A DNA stretch of 64,000 nt from Flavobacteriales bacterium (GTDB lineage: Bacteria; Bacteroidota; Bacteroidia; Flavobacteriales_D; Sanyastnellaceae), in the NCBI GenBank assembly GCA_947456965.1, contig CANGTU010000016.1, positions 1 through 64,000 on the forward strand, read 5' to 3'. Under the pieces are notes generated by a model, which saw nothing but the letters and a program-made list of their open reading frames with translations, ran no database searches and was not told the DNA's origin. A program made the position numbers and the translations under genes. Shown here piece after piece: positions 9,524-17,844 of the stretch. Every line of letters starts with the position of its first letter. The stretch's first letter is position 1.

Positions 9524-12182
9524 ATTCCTCTCGCTCCTCGAGCCATTTGGGAAGTTTTTTCTTGCGGGGTGATTCTGCAGCGCTGGTTTTGGTCTTCTGC
9601 TCAGCATTTGCTGGAGGTGCGCTGGCGCCAGTATCCCGCGCAGGAGCAGTATCCTCCCACTCAATGGAAATGGTGGACCCAGGTGATTCCGGTACAATGG
9701 GCACAATCCCATCCAGACTACTGTCCTTCCGGAACAGCCCGAGATCCTGACGAAGCAAGGCGCGCACGTTCTGACGCTCAGCTGCAATCTCATCGCGCCG
9801 ATCACGGCGCGCGGCTTCCTTGTCCATTCCGAATTCGGGACTACTGCTGTTGCCTCGCATATACACAAACATCTGTCGGCCGAGCCCATCATCCGCCTCA
9901 TCGATCTCTTTTTCTTTTCTCACCAGAATATCGCGGAGTCGGAAACCAATGGTGTAATCAATGGCCTGATCAAAGCGGTGGGTCCCTGCCACGGAGATAT
10001 CCATGGCGCTGGAGCGGATATCCATCTGGGGGATATGCACGACTCCTTCTTCCACGCGAATTACGTTTTCAAGTGTGGAGAAGCGCACGTGGGCAAGTTT
10101 CTCAGCGAAGCGTTCCTCATGCACAAAAGGGGCAATGAGCTTGTGCTCGCGCACATAACTGGCGATTTCCTGAAGGGATTCCAGGCCAATGAGCTCGCCG
10201 TTATCAATCCGGACATCAACAAGCGCATACACCTGCTCGGGCTGAATATCCATGCTTCCGGAGAGTTTCGTTCGAAAGGCTACTTCGGCTTGGGCGCGTC
10301 CGCGAAGGTGGTGATAGGTGATAAAGGACTGACCGAAGTTGTCGAATGACTGGAATACCTTTTCAATCTGCATATCGCGAATTGTAGCCGTGCTTTCGAC
10401 GAGATAGGCGTCCGATTGGACTGGTACCAGTGCGATGTGCGCGGTTACAGCACCATCTGCTAAGTTGAAGGTGACAGGCGAAATCCTGAGGCCACCATGG
10501 CGAAGGGTGGTAAGTCCGGTCACCTGAGTAGCGGCGAAGGTTTTGTAGGTGAAACGTTCTATGTCTGTTCGGAATTGAAGATAGATGAAGCGGGGAAGGT
10601 GAAATGAGGATGATCCACTGATGCTGGCCTGATCAGTGAGCTGGGTGAAGTCAACAAGCGAACTCTTGAGGGCGGCATCGACCCGTAGTTCTCCATCAGG
10701 CGAAAACAGATAGCCCAGCAGGTTGTCTGCAGTTCCATTCACTTCAAAGTCGCTCCCATTGACTGTTCCCCTTAGCTTCTCCAGAGCTGCGGATTCGCCG
10801 GTGAAGCGCAGATTTCCTGCCATATCGCGGAAGAGCCGCTGGGAGCCTGCGATTCGGAACGAACCGCCTTCAAGCCTTGCAGAACCCTCGAGCGAGACCG
10901 ATTTCCAGCGCTCCGCTCCTTCTTCTCCCGACTCAGGAAGCCGGCCTTTCACCAGGGCATTCAGCGATATCTGCCCGTCACATACCTCGAGCGTGTCCCA
11001 CGCGAAGAATTCACGCAATTCGGTGAGGTTGGTGTTAGCCTCGATGTGGAGGTCAACCTCCGGATGACTGAGGTCGCGCACATCGCCCGAGATCCTGAAG
11101 AATCCGCTTCCCAATCGCGCTTCGAGCGATTCAATCGCGAGCATGCCGCGATCGGTGGACAGGTACCTCGCGGTGGCCTGAAGTCCTTCAATCCGCGCAG
11201 GCGCGGCGTGGTGTGTAAATGCTCCATCGCGCACCTCGAGCTGCGCGGTAACCTCGGTGGTGGCACCGGCAGTTGCGCGGCGTTCAAGCTCAACGTGAAG
11301 GTCAGTCGTCCCATCGGCTTCATAAGGTGCCAGACGTTGGCGGAGTTCGGAAGGCAGAAGACTGAATAGATCGGTAATATCAGCGTTTTGTGATTGCAGA
11401 TCAAATTGGTAAGAGGAATAATCACCGGGCGAATAAGCACCACTGCACGTTGCAGAGAGCCGATCCACGACAATTTTGGAGGGATCGAGTTGTAACGCAT
11501 ACGTTTCAGGGTTGATCAGCATCGCTCCCGTGACGTTCGCCTCGTGTGTCGATTCCAAAATGTATGTTCCGGACACCATGGTATAAAGCGTTAGTCGTGC
11601 ATCAGTCTGCAACCGCAGCTGATCATCTTCTTCGCGGATATCCAGCTCAAGGTGACGGCACGCCGCATCGGTGTAGAACTCTTGTTTACGGTCTTCATAG
11701 GTGACGTGGAAATCGGAAATATGCAGGGTTTCGATATGCACGGCAGATTGTCCTGTGTCAGAGGGGTTCTCTTTCCAGATATTCCAGTTGGGCTTGCCTT
11801 GGGCATCAATAAGGAGTGCTGCCCGACCTTCGGATGCCTTGAGCTGACGTATGGTGTAGTGCCCGGTGAAGAGATCACTCAGACTGAAGCCGAGGTAGAT
11901 ATCGCTTGCTTGGAGGAGCGTATCCGTGGGTTGTCCTCCGGGCTCCTGAATAAAGACATCATCGAAGTGGATGCTGGCGTATGGAAAGGTGGACCAGAAG
12001 CTGAGATCCACCGAACCTACGCGGGCCTTGGTGTTGAGTTGGTTGCCCACCTGCTCTGCGGCGTAGTTCACGACGTCATCTTCGAAGTACCACAGGATTA
12101 TAAATATGCTCGCGGCGAATATCAAAAAAACTGTTACCAGCCCGATAGCGATGCGGCGGAGGATGCGGAGAAAGCGGGACAT
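9507..12182 (-). CDS. AsmA-like envelope protein
   Basis: 891 residues starting at the ATG at 12182 (MSRFLRILRRIAIGLV), giving a positively charged N-terminus and one signal-anchor helix (about 11-33). The rest is a long beta-rich periplasmic region characteristic of AsmA family proteins (VGSVDLSFWSTFPYASIHFDDVFI near the N-terminus). AsmA-like proteins are bridge-like lipid-transfer or outer-membrane homeostasis factors; the exact role here is inferred. The C-terminal tail is Lys/Glu-rich. A TATTTTCG element at 12235-12242 on the minus strand resembles the -7 promoter. rsmF follows with a 17-base overlap. Confidence 0.82.
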   Translation of the reverse strand: MSRFLRILRRIAIGLVTVFLIFAASIFIILWYFEDDVVNYAAEQVGNQLNTKARVGSVDLSFWSTFPYASIHFDDVFIQEPGGQPTDTLLQASDIYLGFSLSDLFTGHYTIRQLKASEGRAALLIDAQGKPNWNIWKENPSDTGQSAVHIETLHISDFHVTYEDRKQEFYTDAACRHLELDIREEDDQLRLQTDARLTLYTMVSGTYILESTHEANVTGAMLINPETYALQLDPSKIVVDRLSATCSGAYSPGDYSSYQFDLQSQNADITDLFSLLPSELRQRLAPYEADGTTDLHVELERRATAGATTEVTAQLEVRDGAFTHHAAPARIEGLQATARYLSTDRGMLAIESLEARLGSGFFRISGDVRDLSHPEVDLHIEANTNLTELREFFAWDTLEVCDGQISLNALVKGRLPESGEEGAERWKSVSLEGSARLEGGSFRIAGSQRLFRDMAGNLRFTGESAALEKLRGTVNGSDFEVNGTADNLLGYLFSPDGELRVDAALKSSLVDFTQLTDQASISGSSSFHLPRFIYLQFRTDIERFTYKTFAATQVTGLTTLRHGGLRISPVTFNLADGAVTAHIALVPVQSDAYLVESTATIRDMQIEKVFQSFDNFGQSFITYHHLRGRAQAEVAFRTKLSGSMDIQPEQVYALVDVRIDNGELIGLESLQEIASYVREHKLIAPFVHEERFAEKLAHVRFSTLENVIRVEEGVVHIPQMDIRSSAMDISVAGTHRFDQAIDYTIGFRLRDILVRKEKEIDEADDGLGRQMFVYMRGNSSSPEFGMDKEAARRDRRDEIAAERQNVRALLRQDLGLFRKDSSLDGIVPIVPESPGSTISIEWEDTAPARDTGASAPPANAEQKTKTSAAESPRKKKLPKWLEEREEYEENQ

Positions 12183-12282
12183 GGGCGTGGACTGATGAAG
12201 ATAGAACGGGTGTCCGGGGCCTGAAATTTCATGCCGAAAATACGGACACACTTTCGTGTGGAAGGTTGCCGGATGGATCCAT

Positions 12283-12290
12283 TACATTTG
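12283..12290 (+). promoter_or_regulatory. Bacteroidota -7 promoter element (TACATTTG) for superoxide dismutase
   Basis: TACATTTG matches TAnnTTTG exactly. It lies about 105 bases before the ATG, implying a 5' leader of about 100 bases, unlike most promoters in this window. The leader contains the small inverted repeat ATGAC-N7-GTCAT at 12345-12361. Confidence 0.5.
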
Positions 12291-12394
12291 ACCCAAGTGA
12301 GGTCATGGGATTACCAGTGGAGCCCGTGTTTCGCTACATCGGGCATGACATCTGACGTCATCACTCGCCGCGTGTCAGGAAAAGAGACAGCACT

Positions 12395-13153
12395 ATGAAG
12401 AAGAGCAGAAGAGATTTCATCCGGTTGTCGGGCATGGCAGGTGCCGGATTGCTGTTGTACCCCGCAATGGCCTGTCGTGCGGCCCGTGAGCCGATTGTGG
12501 CATCGGCATCAGGTACTCCCTTGCCATCGGGTACAGCGTTTGAATTACCTCCGTTGGGCTATGATTACAGCGCTCTGGAGCCGTTCATTGATGCTATGAC
12601 TATGGAGATTCACTATTCCAGACATCATGCTGGTTATGTGAAAAACCTGAATGCTGCGCTGGCTGATCCGGGGCGCTTTGCCGGAATGGGGCTGGAAGAT
12701 ATCTGCCGGGCGGTGACCGATAAGGATACTGCCGTGCGCAACAACGCGGGCGGTCACTGGAACCATACGCGATTCTGGGCATGGATGCGCCCCGGAGGCA
12801 GCACTGCGCCGTCGGGGGTATTGCTGGAGGCGATCAACCGGTCTTTCGGAAGCATGGAGACGTTCAGATCGCAGTTCGCCGAAGCGGCCAAGGCCCGTTT
12901 TGGAAGTGGCTGGGCCTGGTTGTGCGCCGATGGAAAGAAGGAGTTGTTCATCAGTTCAACGCCCAACCAGGACAATCCGCTGATGTCATCGCTGGTGGAC
13001 AAGCCGGGCAGCCCGATTCTGGGAATCGATGTATGGGAACACGCCTATTATCTGAAGTACCAGAATAAGAGGGCTGAATACATCCAGTCCTTCATGAATG
13101 TGGTGAACTGGGATGAGGTGGCGGCGCAGTACGCAGCGCTTCCCGGCGGTTGA
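12395..13153 (+). CDS. Exported manganese-type superoxide dismutase
   Basis: 252 residues. Converts superoxide to peroxide and oxygen. All four metal ligands are visible: His in EIHYSRHHAGY, His in GGHWNHTRFW, and Asp and His in DVWEHAYY. GGH before the second ligand and NQDNPLM further on are typical of Mn-dependent rather than Fe-dependent enzymes, though cambialistic activity cannot be excluded. Unlike ordinary cytoplasmic SODs it begins MKKSRRDFIRLSGMAGAGLL, a twin-arginine signal, ending in AMAC, which may be a weak lipobox. It would be exported folded, with its metal, by the Tat pathway. It converges on the LolC/E-like gene with a 2-base gap. Confidence 0.9.
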   Translation: MKKSRRDFIRLSGMAGAGLLLYPAMACRAAREPIVASASGTPLPSGTAFELPPLGYDYSALEPFIDAMTMEIHYSRHHAGYVKNLNAALADPGRFAGMGLEDICRAVTDKDTAVRNNAGGHWNHTRFWAWMRPGGSTAPSGVLLEAINRSFGSMETFRSQFAEAAKARFGSGWAWLCADGKKELFISSTPNQDNPLMSSLVDKPGSPILGIDVWEHAYYLKYQNKRAEYIQSFMNVVNWDEVAAQYAALPGG

Positions 13154-13155
13154 GT

Positions 13156-14382
13156 TCACAGGCGCTCCTCATTCCAGGCAAAGCGCCTCAGGAGCACATT
13201 TACCAGCAGAATACAGAAGATACTTCCGAGTCCGGCCACCGTGAGGAAAATACCCATAACGTCGGTGGCATGGATGTGCACGGGGTAATATTCTACGACC
13301 CCGCCGGCCATCGTAATCAGCCCGAAGTGCTGCTGTGCCAGGCACACCCCTAATCCGAGCAAGGTTCCGGCAGTGGCTCCGAGCAGATTGATCAGCACGC
13401 CTTCATAGGTGAAGATGCGACGAATCATTTGGCGCGTCATACCCAAACTGCCCAGGATATAAATGTCCTTTTTCTTTTCAAGAATCAGCATCGTGAGTGA
13501 AGCGATGATATTAAAACTCGCAATAATCAGGATGAATACAAGGATGAGAAAGGTGGCCCATTTTTCAGAAGCGTTTGTCTTGTAAACCAGTGCGTTGCGG
13601 TCGTATCGTGTGAGCACCTTGATTCCCATCGGCAGCCGGGCTTTCAACAGGGCGAGTACATCTTCTTCAGCCCATCCGGGAAGCGGAGTGAGTTCAACAG
13701 CCGATAGCAGGCTGTCCATGCCAAACAACTGTCGTGCGAAGCCGTATGGTACGAAGATGTACTTATGGTCGAGCTCGACATTGGCGGTGTAGGCGCCAGT
13801 CACAGGCGCCGACCTGACCCGGAAGGCTTGCTCGCGATAGCGCGAGAGCTTTCGCCCGCGCACTGGTGCATGGATGTCCAGCTGTGCAGGCATCGAAGGA
13901 TCCACAGGGAGGTCCAGATCCATGCGGATTCCCTGGCCCACTACCGCTGCGGGAATCGAATCCACATACAAGTCAAAGACTCCGGAGTACATGAGACTGT
14001 CGAATGGCGCGAGAAGACGGTACCGGTCTTCGACGCCCTTGATTGTAGCAACCACATTGCTGCTCCCATAGCTGATCCAGGCATCTTCCTCGATGATGCG
14101 GGAGTAATGAGCAATGCCTGGAAGCCCGGCGAGCCAGTCTTCCGTGATCAGTGAGTCGGGTATGGTTTTGCCGCGTTCGGGAACCAGGGTATAGGGCGCG
14201 TCGAAACTGCTGAAAAGGTCCTTTACAAGTTCTTCGATACCGCTGAAAGCGCTGAGAACAATGATCATGGTAGCGGTCACTAAAGCGACTACGCCCGTTG
14301 AGATGAGCGAGATGAGGTTAATGATGTTCTTCGATTTCTTCGAGAACAGATAGCGCCGCGCGATATAGCTCGTGATATTCAC
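13156..14382 (-). CDS. LolC/E-like FtsX-family permease
   Basis: 408 residues if started at the GTG at 14382 (then NITSYIARRYLFSKKSKN), which fits the family N-terminus; a TTG nine bases upstream is the alternative. One N-terminal helix, a large periplasmic domain (about 45-260), then three C-terminal helices typical of FtsX permeases (ILVFILIIASFNIIASLTML, GTLLGLGVCLAQQ, GIFLTVAGLGSIFCILLV). The family forms ABC complexes that release lipoproteins from the inner membrane. It is the third gene of the rbfA - methyltransferase - permease unit. TAACTTGG at 14388-14395 just before the GTG resembles a -7 element and could provide an internal promoter. Confidence 0.85.
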   Translation of the reverse strand: MNITSYIARRYLFSKKSKNIINLISLISTGVVALVTATMIIVLSAFSGIEELVKDLFSSFDAPYTLVPERGKTIPDSLITEDWLAGLPGIAHYSRIIEEDAWISYGSSNVVATIKGVEDRYRLLAPFDSLMYSGVFDLYVDSIPAAVVGQGIRMDLDLPVDPSMPAQLDIHAPVRGRKLSRYREQAFRVRSAPVTGAYTANVELDHKYIFVPYGFARQLFGMDSLLSAVELTPLPGWAEEDVLALLKARLPMGIKVLTRYDRNALVYKTNASEKWATFLILVFILIIASFNIIASLTMLILEKKKDIYILGSLGMTRQMIRRIFTYEGVLINLLGATAGTLLGLGVCLAQQHFGLITMAGGVVEYYPVHIHATDVMGIFLTVAGLGSIFCILLVNVLLRRFAWNEERL

Positions 14383-14406
14383 CCGGTCCAAGTTACACCG
14401 GACGAC

Positions 14407-15213
14407 CTATTTCCAGGCAAGCACGACCAGACCAGTTCCGGAGCGATGGGCCGTGTGGCTGTCAATAAAGTTGAGCACCAGAGCCACGGGCATAACCACC
14501 AGGTAGTAAAAAGGAAGCAGGATGAAGAAGAGCTTTGATGCGTTGAGCATGAGCAAGGGATACTTCATGGAAATCTTCCAGGAGAGCTGCCCGGGAATGC
14601 CATAGCTGTAATGTGCTTTAACCCGCGAGAAACCGGCGAGTTTGCATTTGTCCTTGATCTCCTGCATGTTGTAGCCATCGCGCACATGCTCTTCGATGAA
14701 GCTGGATTCACCCTCGTGGTGGACATCGCTGCCGCCTTGATCGCTGGGTGTGGAAATCAGCAGCATTCCGCCAGGCTTGAGACTCGCGTGGTAGTTGCGC
14801 AGCACAGTGACATCTTCCTCGATATGCTCCATCACATCTACACACAGGACGAGGTCGAAACACCCGTCAGTGCGGAAGGTGGTGAGATCATCGACCTTGA
14901 ACATGACATGCTGTTTGCCCAGGGAACGAAAGAACTCGTTGCACTCACCGACCTGGTCAGCCTTTACGTCGATGCCCAGGATGCAATAGGTTTCGGAGAA
15001 TTTGCTCATGAAGTAGCTGTATTGACCGAAACCGCTCCCGGCATCCAGAATGTGGGCCTTGGCGGGTGCAGTGGACTTCCAGCGGCGTAGTTCGCGCTGG
15101 ATGTGCCAGGCCCTCAGGAGAAGGATATCCAGAAGGGTGTAGAAGATGCGGCGGAAGGTGGTGGACCGGTTGAAGAACTTGCCGAGAGTTCGTTTGATCG
15201 GATCGTATTGCAT
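14407..15213 (-). CDS. Class I SAM-dependent methyltransferase
   Basis: 268 residues. The Rossmann motif ILDAGSGFGQYSYFMS (SAM binding), GIDVKADQ, DLVLCVDVMEHIEE and LKPGGMLLISTPS give a confident class I methyltransferase of the type-11/23 group. A hydrophobic segment near the C-terminus (LFFILLPFYYLVVMPVALVLNF) suggests membrane association, so a lipid or envelope substrate is possible but not shown. It lies between rbfA (28-base gap) and the LolC/E-like permease (24-base gap). Confidence 0.82.
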   Translation of the reverse strand: MQYDPIKRTLGKFFNRSTTFRRIFYTLLDILLLRAWHIQRELRRWKSTAPAKAHILDAGSGFGQYSYFMSKFSETYCILGIDVKADQVGECNEFFRSLGKQHVMFKVDDLTTFRTDGCFDLVLCVDVMEHIEEDVTVLRNYHASLKPGGMLLISTPSDQGGSDVHHEGESSFIEEHVRDGYNMQEIKDKCKLAGFSRVKAHYSYGIPGQLSWKISMKYPLLMLNASKLFFILLPFYYLVVMPVALVLNFIDSHTAHRSGTGLVVLAWK

Positions 15214-15241
15214 GATGCGGCGGGCGTCTCGCCCGGAGGCG

Positions 15242-15580
15242 TTATTTCTTCAGCAGTCGGTCAATCTCCTCAAAGTAGTCGAGGGAATCGTCCATACAAA
15301 AGTGGAGTTCAGGAATCTTCCGGAGTTGCTTGGCTACCTGCTCACCCAACAGGCGCCGGATAGCAGCCTGTTGACCAAGCACGGCTTCCAGGCCAGCCTG
15401 TTTTTTTTCCGAAGGAAAAAAACTGAGATAAATCTTGGCCACACCCATATCCGGAGATACCCGGACCTGGGTTACCGTGATCATGATCCCGTTGAACATG
15501 GGCCCCATCTGCCGCTGGAAGATGATGGAAAGCTCCTTCTTCACCAGGGCAGCGATTTTTTCGAGGCGAACGCTGGCCAT
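15242..15580 (-). CDS. rbfA: Ribosome-binding factor A
   Basis: 112 residues from the ATG at 15580 (MASVRLEKIAALVKKELS). A TTG three codons upstream would overlap the -7 promoter element, so the ATG is preferred. The small KH-like fold is recognisable from VRLEKIAALVKKELS, the central strand QVRVSPDMGVAKIYLSFF and the C-terminal KIPELHFCMDDSLDYFEEIDRLL. RbfA binds the 30S subunit during 16S rRNA maturation and cold adaptation. It heads a minus-strand operon with the methyltransferase and the LolC/E-like permease. The mRNA may be leaderless (promoter at 15587-15594). Confidence 0.92.
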   Translation of the reverse strand: MASVRLEKIAALVKKELSIIFQRQMGPMFNGIMITVTQVRVSPDMGVAKIYLSFFPSEKKQAGLEAVLGQQAAIRRLLGEQVAKQLRKIPELHFCMDDSLDYFEEIDRLLKK

Positions 15581-15586
15581 AGAGGA

Positions 15587-15594
15587 CAAAATTA
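15587..15594 (-). promoter_or_regulatory. Bacteroidota -7 promoter element (TAATTTTG) for rbfA
   Basis: Minus-strand TAATTTTG, a perfect TAnnTTTG, ends six bases before the rbfA ATG, so transcription should begin at or next to the start codon. Confidence 0.62.
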
Positions 15595-15617
15595 CGGCCG
15601 GTTGAGGCTTGGCCGGT

Positions 15618-15625
15618 TAGTTTTG
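15618..15625 (+). promoter_or_regulatory. Bacteroidota -7 promoter element (TAGTTTTG) for the GNAT gene
   Basis: TAGTTTTG, a perfect TAnnTTTG, is separated from the ATG at 15630 by four bases. With the rbfA element it forms a divergent promoter pair within a 50-base gap. Confidence 0.62.
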
Positions 15626-15629
15626 GAAG

Positions 15630-16112
15630 ATGATGACTGAAGTTACGATCCGGCAGGGCCGGGAATCTGATGTGGAAGCCGTGTGGCAACTGGTTTATGA
15701 GCTGGCTGCCTACGAGCGTGCACCGGAAGAGGTAATCACATCGCCCGAAATCTTTCGGCGCGACGGATTTGGCAAGCATCCGCTCTTCTCGATCCTGATC
15801 GCAGAGCGGGCCACTGAGGTGGTGGGTATGGCGTTGTGCTATGTGCGCTACAGCACCTGGAAAGGACCCGTGCTCTTTCTCGAGGACCTCGTGGTGCGCG
15901 AATCAGAGCGCGGAAAGGGCATAGGCGACCGCTTGTTTCGCGCTGTCCTGAAGCAGATGGTGGACTCAGGCTACCACGGCATGGTGTGGCAGGTGCTGGA
16001 CTGGAATGAACCCGCTATCCGGTTTTACAACCGGTATGGCGCCACCATGAAAAAAGGATGGGAAAACATGACCATAACAGCCGATCAGGCGAGGGCAGCC
16101 CTTACCGCATAA
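15630..16112 (+). CDS. GNAT-family N-acetyltransferase
   Basis: 160 residues with the acetyl-CoA binding signature ESERGKGIGDRLFRAVLK and the downstream WQVLDWNEPAIRFYNRYGATMKKGW, as in diamine/spermidine-type GNATs. N-terminal VTIRQGRESDVEAVWQLVYELAAYE is also typical. The acceptor (polyamine, thialysine or similar) is a family-based guess. Two in-frame ATGs (15630 and 15633) follow the promoter closely; the first is used. The 3' end overlaps the convergent aspartate kinase gene by 11 bases. Confidence 0.88.
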   Translation: MMTEVTIRQGRESDVEAVWQLVYELAAYERAPEEVITSPEIFRRDGFGKHPLFSILIAERATEVVGMALCYVRYSTWKGPVLFLEDLVVRESERGKGIGDRLFRAVLKQMVDSGYHGMVWQVLDWNEPAIRFYNRYGATMKKGWENMTITADQARAALTA

Positions 16113-17364
16113 CCATCCGAACGGTTTGCCGGCTGCGCTGCTCAAGCAAAATTTCACGACCTTCTGTTAGGCGACGGATGGTGGAATCATGGTAATGACG
16201 AATCGTTGCCAGCGTCACTCCCTCATTGTAGCGAATGGCATAGCGCCCGGCGAAGGCCTGCAGAAGTTGTTCCTGCTTATATGGATCGTGATCCACCACC
16301 ATCGAGAAGCTGATGGCGGAGTTCTCCATGAGGTGAATGCGCACACCCAATTGCACCAGGGTGTCAAAGATGTCACGCAGGTTATCTTCCACCACAAAAC
16401 TGAAGTCCCGGGTGGATAAGGAGATCAGGACCTGATTATCCTTGATGATAAAACTCGGCACCAAATGATCCCGTTCGGTGCTTTCCTGAATCACGGTACC
16501 TGCGGCAGCGGGATCAATAAATGATTTGATGTATAGTGGAATCCCCTTGTTCTGCAAAGGTTTGATGGTCTTGGGATGAATCACGCTGGCGCCGTAATAA
16601 GCGAGTTCAATGGCTTCACGGAAAGAGATGCAATCCAGCTTGACGCTGTCAGGGAATCGCTTGGGATCTGCATTAAGCATTCCCGGCACATCCTTCCAGA
16701 TAGTAACATCACCGGCATCGAGCAGGTAGGCCATGATGGCAGCGGTGAAGTCGGAACCTTCCCGCCCGAGAGTAGTAGTGGCTCCATCAGGGGCTGCTCC
16801 GATGAAGCCTTGTATGATGATACGCGATCCCGGGGTGAGGGCTTCGCGGAGAGGCGTAATGGACAAGGCACTGGCCGTCCAGTCGACGCGTGCATCGCGA
16901 AAGCGGTCATCTGTTCGCACAACCCGCCGCGCATCGGCGAGCTGACTGCTGGCCCCGGTGCTCTCGAGGTAGCCGTGTATGATAGAAGTGGAAATCCACT
17001 CTCCCAAACTGACCACCTGGTCATATTCGCGGTCATAGCGATCTGAACAGGGGGCAGCCACCGCCGCCCGCAAAGTCGCCATCAGTGGCTGCATGAGTTC
17101 AGCAGCTGCCTCACGGGAGCCAAGCAAATCGCGGCAGATGTTCAGATGGAACGTGTGAATGTGTTCCAGAATTTCTTCAACGGGGCTTCCAGAATAGCGT
17201 GCACGGTGCAGTTCCTCGAGGGCATTGGTGGTCTTGCCCATCGCCGAAACTACCACGATAAGGGCGTCGTCAGGGAATAAGTCCAGAATGGATGATACGT
17301 TCCGGACGGCTTCGGCATCCTTTACGGATGCTCCACCAAACTTGAATATGCGAACGGGATTCAT
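16102..17364 (-). CDS. lysC: Aspartate kinase
   Basis: 420 residues, a monofunctional enzyme phosphorylating aspartate, first step to lysine, threonine and methionine. Seen: the N-terminal kinase motif FKFGGASVKDAEAVRNV, the central TTLGREGSDFTAAIMAYLL, DVPGMLNADPKRFPD, and C-terminal ACT-type regulatory sequence (VLISLSTRDFSFVVEDNLRDIF). The ACT part implies feedback control by an amino acid, though which one is not visible. It is slightly shorter than many LysC proteins. No pathway partners lie beside it. Confidence 0.92.
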   Translation of the reverse strand: MNPVRIFKFGGASVKDAEAVRNVSSILDLFPDDALIVVVSAMGKTTNALEELHRARYSGSPVEEILEHIHTFHLNICRDLLGSREAAAELMQPLMATLRAAVAAPCSDRYDREYDQVVSLGEWISTSIIHGYLESTGASSQLADARRVVRTDDRFRDARVDWTASALSITPLREALTPGSRIIIQGFIGAAPDGATTTLGREGSDFTAAIMAYLLDAGDVTIWKDVPGMLNADPKRFPDSVKLDCISFREAIELAYYGASVIHPKTIKPLQNKGIPLYIKSFIDPAAAGTVIQESTERDHLVPSFIIKDNQVLISLSTRDFSFVVEDNLRDIFDTLVQLGVRIHLMENSAISFSMVVDHDPYKQEQLLQAFAGRYAIRYNEGVTLATIRHYHDSTIRRLTEGREILLEQRSRQTVRMVMR

Positions 17365-17385
17365 GGATATCGGATGGTCAAAAGT

Positions 17386-17416
17386 AAAGACCGCCTCCGG
17401 TCAGAAGGCGGTCTTT
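17386..17416 (-). terminator. Rho-independent terminator downstream of the DUF2795 gene
   Basis: An 11-bp stem AAAGACCGCCT (17386-17396) / AGGCGGTCTTT (17406-17416) with a 9-base loop. In the minus direction it is followed by ACTTTT. It lies between DUF2795 and lysC and should separate their transcripts. Confidence 0.75.
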
Positions 17417-17476
17417 CCTTTTACCATGAAAACAACAAGCACTCTCTAAGTTACTTGTGTTCGCTTTTTTGTTTGG

Positions 17477-17698
17477 TCAGTATTCGTCTTCGTTGAAGAA
17501 GAAGTCCTCTTTGGTGGGATAATCGGGCCAGATATCCTCAATGCTGTCGAAAATCTCTTCATCGTCCTCAATCTGCTGGAGGTTTTCCACGACCTCGAGC
17601 GGGGCACCGGTGCGCATCGCAAAATCAATCAATTCATCCTTGGTGGCAGGCCATGGAGCATCCTCCAGGTATGAAGCAAGTTCGAGTGTCCAATACAT
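17477..17698 (-). CDS. DUF2795 family protein
   Basis: A 73-residue acidic protein (MYWTLELASYLEDAPWPATKDELIDFAMRTG at the N-terminus, quoted only in part as the start MYWTLELASYLEDAPW). The ELIDFAMRTGAPLEVVENL core and acidic tail match the short DUF2795 proteins strongly conserved in Bacteroidota, often transcribed alone. Function unknown. It ends in a strong terminator at 17386-17416. No clear promoter consensus was found upstream. Confidence 0.85.
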   Translation of the reverse strand: MYWTLELASYLEDAPWPATKDELIDFAMRTGAPLEVVENLQQIEDDEEIFDSIEDIWPDYPTKEDFFFNEDEY

Positions 17699-17844
17699 AG
17701 TCCTATCGTTTAGTTCGTCCCCGTAGACGAAGCGCGAAAATAATCTTTTTTCTTATTCACCCGACGGTCACTTCAACTTCTGCAAAATTACGTAATACAC
17801 AGATATTCAGCGTATTGAAAGGATCTTGCTCCGGGCTTCCAGCT

